NCBI RefSeq assembly: GCF_020497125.1
Contig: NC_059072.1
Location: 269,248,045 to 269,312,044, forward strand
Direction of reading: 5' to 3'
Origin: Mauremys mutica
Taxonomy: Eukaryota > Chordata > Testudines > Geoemydidae
Length of the DNA stretch: 64,000 bases
Made by a program: the position numbers and the translations under genes. Positions 1 to 55,689 of this stretch are shown here, piece after piece (position 1 is the stretch's first letter; each line of letters begins with the position of its first letter). The notes below the pieces were generated by a model. It had not been told where the DNA came from and ran no database searches. It worked only from the letters and a program-made list of their open reading frames with translations.

Positions 1-772
1 CTCTTTTACCTGGAAAGGGTTAACAAGCTCAGTAACCTGAGAAACACCTGACCAGAGGACCAATCAAAGGACAGGATAATTTCAAATCTCTGTGGAGCGA
101 AGCCTTTGTCTGTGTTCCTTGATTGCTCTGTGTTCTGTCTTTGGATCTAAGAGAGGCCAGACGTGTCTCCAAGTTCTCCTGGAGTAGTTCCTACTATCCA
201 ATAGTGAGTATTAATTAGAAAGGCAGATTAGTCTTATAATTTGACTTCTACATTTGCAATTGTGTGTTTGCTATAGAATTTCTTTACTTCTGTACTGTTA
301 TTGCTTTTACTGAGAAAGAAAGGAGGGGGGATTCTCTCCTGAGATTGATAAGTTTAGACCCTGTGTATTGTTCCATCTTGGTATTACAGAGATAGTTACT
401 TTCTTTTTATTCTTTAATAAATCTTTTCTGTTAAGGACTTGGTTGATCTTTCCTTGGGTGAATTCTCAGGGAAAGGGGAGGAGGGAGGAGGAAGGCATCC
501 CTCTGTAGTTGAATCCTGGTATCTCTCCTAGGAAAAGGGAGCGGGGAGGAAGCAGGGGGGAATGGTTTATTTCTCCTAGGTGTAAGAACTCCATGGATTT
601 GGGGCTCTTGGAATCCCCAAGGATTTTGGGGAAGGACTGTGTCCCAATACACGTACATTATTGGGTGGTGGCAGCTTTTACCAGATCTAAACTAGAATTT
701 TAGTTTAGAGGAGTCCATGCAGGTCCCCATATTGGAACCCAACAGCTCTAAGTGGGGGTGAGACCTATGACA
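1..772 (+). mobile_element. LTR of an endogenous retrovirus-like element, cut by the window start
   Basis: This is the same LTR family as the complete solo LTR at 8070-8944. The first bases correspond to about 30 bp inside that LTR, so the 5' tip lies off the window. It ends in TGACA at 768-772, matching the TGTCA start of the other copy. An AATAAA signal is at 416-421, which fits plus orientation. No internal retroviral genes follow, so it is probably a solo LTR. It is antisense to GPR180. Confidence 0.7.
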
Positions 773-13047
<12,275 letters not shown>

Positions 13048-13083
13048 CCCCGGCAGCGGCACGGGCCCCCCGCCACCTCGGTA

Positions 13084-13091
13084 TCACGTGA
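13084..13091. promoter_or_regulatory. E-box palindrome TCACGTGA
   Basis: Perfect TCACGTGA, the USF/TFE3-type motif, 37 bp upstream of the GPR180 start codon. Confidence 0.6.
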
Positions 13092-13134
13092 CAGCCCCCC
13101 CCACCGCGCACAGCTGGAGCCGGCGGAGGGAGAA

Positions 13135-13139
13135 CCAAT
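13135..13139 (+). promoter_or_regulatory. CCAAT box (NF-Y type)
   Basis: AACCAATAAG context in the shared promoter, a typical NF-Y site of bidirectional promoters. Confidence 0.5.
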
Positions 13140-13380
13140 AAGAACAGAGAACGAGCCATGGGGCGGAGCCAGCGCGTGCCTCGCCTCCCCCATTGTTATT
13201 CCCCCCTCCCTCCTGCAGCGAGAGCCCGAGGCGCGGCCCGTCGCCAGGTCGCTACGTGTCCGTTGCTTAGCTTGGCCATACGGCGGCCAAGTGTCGTGAA
13301 ACGGTATTTTACGGCTGCCGTGGAGGGGGTGGGGATGCTTCGGGGGACCGCCCACAGCGTCCGCCCGCCCGCCCTGTGCT

Positions 13381-13390
13381 GGGGCGGGGC
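13381..13390 (+). promoter_or_regulatory. GC box (Sp1 type)
   Basis: GGGGCGGGGC, a perfect Sp/KLF consensus within the CpG island. Confidence 0.6.
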
Positions 13391-13514
13391 TGCCCCTGCC
13401 CCTGCCCCATGCATGGACCCGCGCCGCCGCTAGCGCACCCCCGCGCTCCCGGCACGGACGAGGGCAGTAGTAGAGGGCATCACTGTGCACGCGCGGGGAC
13501 GGAGGCACCGCTTC

Positions 13515-13526
13515 GCCCATGCGCAC
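13515..13526. promoter_or_regulatory. NRF1-like site
   Basis: GCCCATGCGCAC is close to the NRF1 palindrome GCGCATGCGC. It lies about 90 bp upstream of the TGDS start. Confidence 0.5.
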
Positions 13527-13594
13527 TGGCGGACAACGCAGGGGGGGGGGTGGTGAGAGACAACGCCGGGACGTGACGGCAGGGGGGCGAGCAG

Positions 13595-13602
13595 CGGAAG
13601 TG
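13595..13602 (+). promoter_or_regulatory. ETS/GABP site near the TGDS start
   Basis: CGGAAGTG lies 13 bp before the first TGDS ATG, a common position for an ETS core element at a housekeeping transcription start. Confidence 0.55.
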
Positions 13603-13615
13603 CCGTAAAGCGCGG

Positions 13616-47103
<33,488 letters not shown>

Positions 47104-48540
47104 GGAGGAAGAGAGAACAGAAAGGAAATTCATCCTCTCTCCTCGTGACCATGTCTTCTTTATAGAAACTTGCAGTCAAGTGATCAAGATGAAGTCTTCT
47201 CATATTTCAAGATGCATGGACAATTATGAATTCACAGCTGTAAATAAGGAACAAAATGGGAAAGATTTTCAGATCTTTTTAATACTTGATTTTGTAGATG
47301 TAAATCAGTTTTCAGTGCAATATCCTTAAATTTTTATAGAAATTTATTTTAAATAACTATATGAAGGATTTTTATAACACTATACATTGATACACTTGAT
47401 TTTAAACCTGTTTTGTTCACTTTGACTAAGAAACATTTTGAATACAACTCTTGGTATTTTTGATGAAAATATGTTATTGATGTGTTTTAAGTTCAGAAAT
47501 GCATCAGATGTACAAGACAGGTCATCACTTCTTATACTTGTTCCATCACGTTAGCTGCAAAATTATATTTTCTGTTCAGGCATTTAATCATTAAGGAGCC
47601 AAATGTTCTATGCTCTACCAAAGGTGTACAGAATCACCAAAGGTAGAGATGAGATCTAAATGGTTACAGTCTATTTCCCTGCCATTGCCGTATTGTTCTC
47701 CATAGATAACTATTCTAGAACATTGTCTGGTCTAATTTTAAATGTCTTAAATAGCATGTATCACCTGTCTTGGGAAATTATCATCAACCTAATAGATCTT
47801 TCATGAAGCTTGTATTTAAATTCATTCCATTATCTGTCTACATTATTTTCAAAGGATTTTATCACTGTGGTCATTATCCAGTTATTACCTCTTGTATTAC
47901 CCCAAATAATTTCTTTCTCCTTAATGTTTACAATTGGAATGTTTGGAAAAACTTGAATGCTAAGTTTGTTACAGTATTTAAAATGTTATTATAATCCATG
48001 ATATGAAGAATATTTTTGGCCATAAGGATAAAAGCTAAATAGTTTTGTTTCACTGAGTTGTGGGATGGTTTGTATTATCAGAGTTTAGATCATCTTATCA
48101 ATGAAACATTGCTTGTAAGTAAAACTTCCTTGTAAATTACCCCTTTTTTTATAGAAGGGAGAAATATCCTGTATTTTCACATAAAATTCAGTAGAAAACT
48201 ATAATTATGGAAAAGCTGCTAATATGGATTTTTCAATGTTAATATTTGAATATAAAGTGCTTGTCTAACTTGATTATTTTCTGTTATTCATGAGGTGATT
48301 CAATTTGTGCCTGTCTTGGTAAAAAGTTAAATGATGGCATTCTATATTAACTGAATCTTCCAGGGACCTTTAAAGAGTAGCCCTAAGTCAAGAACAAGAC
48401 ATTACCCACTCTTGGAGATGACAAGGACGTGAATAAGTAGAGAGAGCATTACATGGTCAACAGGGAAATTGTTTCATAAACTATTTTAATACAAGCTCTT
48501 GCTTGTAACACTAAACACATAAGGAATGGAAAAAGCCAAG
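47104..48540 (+). other. TGDS 3' UTR and downstream flank
   Basis: No further coding exon is seen. No canonical AATAAA is found downstream of the stop in this stretch. Variant poly(A) hexamers are AGTAAA at 48118-48123 and AATATA at 48249-48254; neither can be called without transcript data. Confidence 0.4.
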
Positions 48541-48544
48541 GTTT

Positions 48545-49775
48545 TTGTAGAGAACAAGATAGTGAGATAATATATTTTATTGGACCAACTGCTGTTGGTG
48601 GAAGGGACAAGCTTTTGAGCTTCACAGAGCTATTCCTCTGGTCTATAGAAGGTAACCACAGTGTCGGATCTAAATGCAAGCAGGGACATATTGTTAAGCA
48701 TAAGGGTTTGCACATGTTGTAGGAGATGACTTAAAATTAAGTAGGCAATGAATAGCTCTGCAGTCGTAGGACGATGGAATGTTAAGCAGCTGAGTGTGTT
48801 ACAAATTATTGTAATGAGCACTATAACCAGTGTCTTTAAGTTCATGGTTTGTAGTGTCTTGCAGAGTTACGAATTTAAGGTCTCAGGCTCATCTTTTGAG
48901 GTTTCCTTTGAGGATGAGGACTCTGAGGCTGGATATGGAGTGATTGCATTGTGAAGTGTTCACCCATAGGTGATACAATATTTTTGTCTTGTCTTATTGT
49001 GCTGTTTGAGTTCATTAGAGAGCACAGTGATTGTCTGATTTCCTCCACATAGTTATTGGGGCATTTGATATATTGGGTGAGGTATACCCCATTTTGTGAC
49101 AGGTGTATGTAGGACCTATGGATTTTAAAAGGTATGTGTGGTTTTTTTGGGTGGGGGGGAAGGGGTTATTGGTTATCATAGTAGTGGAGCTATGACTGCA
49201 GGTTTTGCATCTGTTCTGGCAGGGTCTTGTGCTGCTTTGAGTTGATGTGTCCTGGTCAGTGAGGACCTTGCTTCTGGTGATGAGGTTGGGTTGTTTGAAG
49301 GCCAGAAGAGGGGATTTGGGAAAGATTTCTTTCAGGATGTGGTCCCCATCAAATATGGGTTGTACTTGTTTGCTGCCCCAAATAGGTTCTGTTGTGAGGT
49401 TGGGGGATGACAACTAGGGATGTGCAGGAAGTGGTTTTTTCCCCTCTGTATTGAAGCAGGCTCTCCTGGGGTATTGGGGTGGCCCATTCCATGATGCAAT
49501 CTACTTCTCGGGTGGAGTGTCTGTGTTTGGCGAAGGCAAAGACTGCAGAGGTATTAATTGTCCACTTCATTTTAAATGGTCACTACAACATGTGTGAACC
49601 CCTTATGCTTAATAGTCTGTCCCAGTTTGCATTTAGCTTGGACACTCTGGTTACCTTCCCCAGACCTGAAGAAATGCTCTATGAAGCTCAAAAACTTGTC
49701 CCTTCCACCACCAGCAGCTTGTCCAATAAAAGATACTAACTCACCTACCTTGTCTCTCTCATATCAAGGGACCAA
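48545..49775 (-). mobile_element. Penelope-like retroelement (PLE) remnant flanked by inverted terminal copies
   Basis: On the minus strand, 49413-49015 reads PLLAFKQPNL and PCQNRCKTCSH (Cys65, Cys69, Cys72, His74 of the open frame), then a YTC segment. This is the Cys/His linker that precedes the GIY-YIG endonuclease in PLE proteins. Around 48950-48895 (minus) HSISSLRVLILKGNLK matches the C-terminal end of that endonuclease. The minus-strand terminus (48745-48545) recurs in plus orientation at 49562-49775: CTTATGCTTAA, TGCATTTAG, GGTTACCTTC, CTTGTCCCTTCCACCA, TCCAATAAAA. Frameshifts make it inactive. Confidence 0.72.
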
Positions 49776-50835
49776 CACTGCAAACTAGTTTTTCATAGTA
49801 ATGTCAGTTCATTATCTCTGATCTTGGAAACTGCAGCTGCCTAATCTGTAGTCTCCATAAATTCTGGATCCCTCACCTCTGTCGCGTGCTGCTATTCTGC
49901 ACTTACTTGTCTGCACCAAGACTTATGATCACATCAACTTGTCCTCAAACAGCTTCACTGCCTCTTTAATCACTTCAAGATGCAATTCAAAATGGTTTGC
50001 CTTGGCAAATAGGCTACCAGTTTGTGCTGTGATTCTGTGATGTCTCACAAGCTCAGCAGCATCTACCTGGGTCAGATTTTGGACTAGAGGCCTTCAGGGA
50101 AAGCCCTAATATTGATTAAGTAGGTGATATTCGTCCTTCTGCTGGGGCAGTGGTTAGGTATTGACGTCATAATGCTGCAGGACTGGGTACTGCAATGCAG
50201 AGGAGATGTTATTGAGTACATGGCCACTTTTTGTGTGAAAGAACTATCACTTTTGCAAGAGTAGAGATCTTGTGGCTTGATTGAATTCTGCTTGGTATTT
50301 ATAATTCTCATTATATTCCCCTGTAGTTTCAGCTGGATGTTGATCTGCTTCTCCAGTCACACAGTTGGGCTTGTGTGAACAAATAGAGATTCACCCCGCA
50401 GATAAGTTTGTATCATTGGAGGCTTCTCCCTTTTACTAAACGAGGTTTCCTAGTGGTTCTACTTTGGTTTTGAGGTGTTGGTGGGGCATCAGATAATTTT
50501 ATATCTTGTTTTTCATAGTTATTACGGGCATCCCACCTATCTGAAGGGCAGAACATCAAGGAGAAGAGGCTTGTCTGGTCTTCTTCACCTTGATATTGCT
50601 GTCACTGTTTTTTCTGTGGTACACTTCCTTGGCAATTAAACTGCCTGGTACATGTTGAACCTTACAAGCTTGATGTAGCTGGTTTCTGATCTTCCTCTCT
50701 GGGATTGTGGCAGGTAACTCCCATGTTTTTCCTGCAGGGAGTTTCTAAAACGATTTGTCCTTAGAAAGCAGTTCAGTCTTGGGAACAGGAGTGAATTAAA
50801 TCTCCTTTCTCTTAAGGCAGAGGTGGCTGACATCA
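49776..50835. other. Intergenic: nothing recognised
   Basis: No repeat ends, gene motifs or RNA genes that I can support. Confidence 0.45.
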
Positions 50836-52890
50836 TTTTTTTTAAGGCTAGAAGTGACCACTGTGATTATCTAGTTCAGGGTTTCTCTACCTTTGGGTCA
50901 GGACTCAAAACTGGGTTACCAGAATGTGTTAAAGGGTTGCAGGACAGGTGGGGCTCAGCCCTCCACTCCGGAACTTGCCACCTGCTGCACAAGGTTACAG
51001 TCACTCAAGGTTGGCCCAGTCACCCCTCCCTCATGATGACAGGGGGCTGACTGGGCCAAATTCGAGTTACTGGCACGACAACCCCACGTACCAGATTGCA
51101 ACACCACTCTCACAAATTGAGCTTGGCTAGCCTCCTGTCAAGGAGGCCAGGCCAAACCTGAGCGGCAATGTAACCTAGCTTGTGCAATGCCCAGAGTGGG
51201 GAACCAAGCCCAGCCACCCCTCTGGGACAGGAGCTGGGAGGAAGCAGTTGCGATCCTATTCTCCAGTCCTGGCCCCCTGTTGTACCACCTTGCAGCTGGG
51301 TGACACCCTGTGTTCCGAACCCCTATCTGTCCTCCCAGCCTGGGCCCCTCAAAAGTACCCCTCCTCTGCAGCTGGGCAACTCTCCCTCTATCACGCTACC
51401 CATCCTGGACCCCAGCCTCCCAGATCTTCCCCCTCCTTTACCCCCATGGGTCATGTGGGGGCTGTTTTCTGAGGTGCTATTTGGTCACCAGCATCCATAT
51501 CCTTCCCCAGAATCCCCAGCTCCTTCCTTAGTGCACCCTCAGACTCCCACTCTCTCCACTTTACCTCCAGGCTCCCAACCCCCCCTTTCCCTTTGCTCCT
51601 CATGGGATGTGTATATTTGGGGGAGGGGTAGTCTTGGCTCTTTGCCCCTCCGCCAGTTGCCTCTGGAATCTTAACTTTGAACCCTATCACCCCCTGCTAG
51701 ACCCTTGCAGGTGAGGGGGGCATTGGATATTTGGAGGCCTCTGAGTCACAACAGGCCACAAGATTTACAAATCGGTTCTGACCCCAAAAATCTGCTGATC
51801 TAGTCTGACCTGTATAACATGGGCCAAAGGACTTCCTTCAGTTAAGTCCTCTTTGAACTAGAGCATATCTTTCAGAAAAACATCCAATCTTGATTGAAAA
51901 AATGCTAGTGATGGAAAATCCACCACCTCCCTTAGTAAATTGTTTGTGGTTAATTACCCTCTCTGTTAAAAATTATGCCTTATTTTTTATCTGAATTTAT
52001 CTAGCTTCGAATTTTTGTTCCTCACAGTTACTTATAAACTGTAATCAAGTCACCCTCTAAGCATCCCTTTCATAAGCTAAATAGATGGATTCAAGGAGCT
52101 CAATCACCATAAGGTGGGTTTTCCAGTCCTTTAATCATTGTCATGGCTCTTAGCTGAGCTCTCTTCAATTCATCAACATCCTTCTTGAGTTGTGAACACC
52201 AGTACTGGATATGGTGTTCCAGTAGCGGTCGCATCAGTGCCAAATACGGATGTAATACAGCCTCCCAACTCCTACTCAAGGTTCCCCTGTTTATACATCC
52301 AAGGATCACATTGGTCCTTTTAACCACAGTGTGACACTGACAACTCATGTGTGGTTGATTTTTCCACCATGACTTCCAAGTCTTTTTCAGCATTACTGCA
52401 TCTTAGGATAGAGTCCCCCATCTTGTAAGTATGACAGACCTTCTTTGTTCCTAGTTATATAGCTTTATACTTCACATATTAAAACACACACAGTTTGCTT
52501 GCACTAGGCTTACCATGTAATCTAGATTTCTCAGTATCAATAACCTGTCCTCTTATTATTTACCACTCCTCCAGTCTTTGTCATGTGCAAACTTCATCAG
52601 TTATTTTTGTTTCCAGGTCATTGATAAAAATGTAAAATCATAAAAATGATAAAATAGCATAGGGCCAAGAATTGGTCCGTGGGGGACCCTACTATAGCCC
52701 CTTTGTCGATGACCACTTATAATTACCCAGTTCTTAATCTGTTTAGGACCCAGTTTTGCTTGATTTTTGGGGATGAGGAGCCTTCTAAGGTTAAGGTACT
52801 TCAGGGAATGGGAGTTCAGGAGGAGACTTACGAGAGATATTTGGGGAGGCTGCAGGCCTGTCAGCCTGTGTTGTGCTTGACATAACACTT
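50836..52890 (-). mobile_element. CR1 LINE, split by a hAT element
   Basis: The 3' tip (50836-50876) is separated from the rest (51798-52890) by the hAT at 50877-51797. On the minus strand the body shows WCSQLKKDVDELKRAQ-type and LLEHHIQYW sequence, the CR1 C-terminal region, with stops and frameshifts. Toward the left it ends in the subfamily tail also seen at 42098. Confidence 0.82.
50877..51797. mobile_element. hAT element nested in CR1, 921 bp
   Basis: The ends CAGGGTTTCTCTACCTTTGG and the inverse of CCCCAAAAATCTGCTG are related. The TSD is ATCTAGTT (50869-50876) against ATCTAGTC (51798-51805), 7 of 8 identical. The interior is C-rich and non-coding. Its ends are similar to those of the MITE at 2901-3112. 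Confidence 0.78.
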
Positions 52891-53095
52891 GTAAATTGTA
52901 TCTTTGAACCTAGGCAAGGAAGAGTACCACAATCCCACCCCTCTATTAGAACCTCCTAAGGCATGGGCAGTGCTTATATGGGGAGGGTGACAGACACGAA
53001 AGGGAGCCGAGTCTGCTCTTCTGAGAAAAGGGGTTTTCCTTTTCTATATTTCCCCCTACCATTTTTCTAGTATTTTCTCTCTGAAGCGTTACCTT

Positions 53096-53365
53096 CAGGG
53101 GTGGGTCTATGTTTTTTGCCACCCCAAGCACGGCAGTCAGGCAGCCTTCAGCGGCACATGCGGATTTGGCGGCATTTCTGCAGGTGATCTGCTGGTCCCG
53201 TGCCTTTGGCATACCCGCTGCCAAAGCCGCAGAACCGGAGGACCTCCCGCAGGCATGCCGCCGAAGCCTGCCTGACTGCCGCCCTCACGGCAACCAGCAC
53301 GCTTCCCCTCCGCGGCTTGCCACCCCAGGCACGCGATTGCTGCGCTGGTGCCTGGAGCCATCCCG
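53096..53365. mobile_element. hAT MITE, family B, copy 1
   Basis: A perfect 8-bp TSD GTTACCTT occurs at 53088-53095 and 53366-53373. Inside the left end is TTTTTTGCCACCCCAAGCA, shared with the copy at 60998-61237. Length 270 bp. Confidence 0.88.
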
Positions 53366-53373
53366 GTTACCTT

Positions 53374-54366
53374 ACTCCCTTTGGGGTAATACCAGTTAAT
53401 CTGAGTAAGCTAACATATTTGTGCATGCTATTCAGGTCACTTCACAAACATTTGTTCCAGGATACATGATTGTGACTCAGCCTAGGATGAAGCACAAGTG
53501 TTTGTGAAGTGTCCAGGCTAGCATGTTAGCTAACTTGAAATAATTGGCAAACAAATATACACAACTCCTCCCCCCCCCCCCCCAAAAAAAAAGACTCCAT
53601 AGGGTAGGAATCCAAGGAGGCAGATTTAAAGTTGCGTGGCTGTGCTGTGTGGGAAGTATCACCTTAACTCTGCATTTCATGACTTTTCCATTTTTGTGTT
53701 TTGGGAATTAAGCTCATATTCTGGAAGTACACATGAAGCACAGGATTCAGTGCCAGTAACCTAACACCTCATTAACAAAGTTCTTGCTGGTGTATGGGGC
53801 TAAATACATTAGACTAAAAATAGCACTAAACAATCATTTTAAATCTCATCCTTTAAAAGGGGTTGTTTTTTTTAAATGTTCAGTCTAGCAAATAGGTTTA
53901 TTTCAAGTAGATTTGCATATGTATTCAAGTAGTTTGAATACATGCTTAATCACAAGCTGGCCCTAGATACAGTTTGTTTAACAAGCAGAAGAATTACTTC
54001 ATCTTTTCCTTCTTCAGGAGCCATATATTTTAGGCAGTTTAGATATTTCAAATGGCTGCTTTTGTAAACTGCCCTGCAAAATTGTATTTCTTCATTTGTT
54101 CTCACTGCAGCAGCTCCATAAGTTGAGATGGGAAACGTTTATAGTTACTGCACCTCGGTGGAGCAGAAGGATCAGGTCAGCCTTGGGAGACAGAAACCAT
54201 AACGTGTTTAAAAATTTACTTTGGAAGAAAAGTGACTCCTGAAGCAGCCACCAAATCAAAAATGGATAGAGGTGGGAGGATGTGTTGGAAAAAGTCCCAC
54301 TCATCTCTATCACTGTTGAAAGGTGTCCTAAACAAAGATATCTGAACTTGAACTGTTAGCTTAGCC
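53374..54366. other. Intergenic: nothing recognised
   Basis: Contains a C run followed by an A run (about 53567-53590). The rest is unassigned. Confidence 0.4.
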
Positions 54367-54869
54367 CAGTGGTACATGTACCCCAGAGGGTACTCAGAGG
54401 TTTTCCACTCATCTAGATAGTGTTTCTTAACCTGGGGATTGCAGCCCCAGGGAGGTCGAGAGATGGGTGTGGGGAGGGTAGCAAGTGCAGGGCTGGCATT
54501 AGGAAATGACAAGCAGGGTAAATGCTTGGGGTTCCATGCTATAGGGTGCCCCGTGAAGCTAAGTTACAAGTTTCAGCCCTGCTGCCTGGGTTCAGGCTTC
54601 AGACAAGGCTCACAAATGGAAAAACAGGCTCAAGTATCTCACAAATACATGTACAATATTTATATTCCAATCAATTTATTTGATAATTATTTTGTAAAAA
54701 TGAGAAAGTAAGCAATTCAGTAATAGTGTGCTGTGAGACTTTTGTGGTTTTTTTAGGTCTGATTTTGTAAGCAAGTGAAACTTTTTTAAGCAAGGTGAAA
54801 CTTGGGGTATGCAAGACAAATCAGATGCCTGAAAGAGTTATAGTAATCTAGAAAGGTTGAGAACCACCG
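54367..54869. mobile_element. hAT-type element, 503 bp
   Basis: Starts CAGTGGTACATGTACC and ends GGTTGAGAACCACCG; the first and last bases are inverted copies. The TSD is GCTTAGCC (54359-54366) against ACTTAGCC (54870-54877), 7 of 8. Its right half recurs at 18963-19130. Confidence 0.75.
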
Positions 54870-54924
54870 ACTTAGCCAAGTGGTATAACTGTCATGTGAG
54901 TAATATTACTGAAATGAGGTTGGA

Positions 54925-55016
54925 TAGGATTTTCAAAAGTGCCTAAGTGACTTAGGAGCAAAAGTTCTATTGAAGGTCAGTGAGTCTGAGTCACTTAGGC
55001 ACTTCTGAAAATCCTA
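54925..55016. mobile_element. Short palindromic MITE
   Basis: The 28-bp ends TAGGATTTTCAAAAGTGCCT... and their inverse differ at one position. The middle is about 36 bp. No TSD was resolved. Confidence 0.8.
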
Positions 55017-55379
55017 GCCCAAGTTGTGCTTTTAAAAATCCCACCTTTCAACCACTTCCTGCTCTCCTTGACCCAGTGTTCTCAAGCAGCAGTTTCCCCA
55101 TTTCTCTTCCACTATCACCTGCTTGTTAGATTCAGCAGGTCAGATTGCCATGTCAGGGAAATGTCCTCAGAGGAATATTTTGTTTTACCGTTAGCACACC
55201 TGCTTCTACTTGGGAAGGAGGAGAAAAAATGGTCCTCTAGTGGCCTGCTGGTGTAGAAAAGTGTAACATGTTACATGACAAGTTGAAATCATAGCAATGA
55301 ATATTGAACACAGCAAGGGAATTATGCACAGCAGTTCAGAATTATGCTCCTTGCAGCAAAAGGCTGGTCTTGTGATTAA

Positions 55380-55610
55380 AGAAATGGAGTGTGATTTGAG
55401 GGAGTTGGTTCCATTGCCAGGTCTTTCTCTGCCTCTGTTTCCCATCTGTAAAATGGGGATAACTCTTCCTTTCTCCCATGCTGTGTTTGTCTTGTTTATT
55501 TAGATTGTATGTACTTTGGGAATAGGGATTCTCTCTCTGTTTGTACAATACCTAGTATGAGGGGCCCCTATTCTTGGCTGGGGTCTCTGCATGCTATCAC
55601 AATGCAAATA
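55380..55610 (+). mobile_element. MIR-family CORE-SINE, long copy
   Basis: Has CTGTTTCCCATCTGTAAAAT, then TTAGATTGTATGTACTTTGGG and TTTGTACAATACCTAGTATG. The last two are the 3' half of the long amniote MIR forms. Confidence 0.75.
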
Positions 55611-55689
55611 ACAGTAGCAGGAATGGCTTTGCCCACCTTAATTACCCTGCACTATAAACTGTAAAATATATTATTGTAAGCCAAGAAAA

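Larger units (their letters stand above)
13048..13615. promoter_or_regulatory. Divergent promoter region of GPR180 and TGDS
   Basis: The 568 bp between the two start codons is CpG-rich and lacks a TATA box. Visible sites suit a housekeeping bidirectional promoter: an E-box palindrome, a CCAAT box, a GC box, an NRF1-like site and an ETS site just before TGDS. Transcription start sites cannot be placed from sequence alone. Confidence 0.8.
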
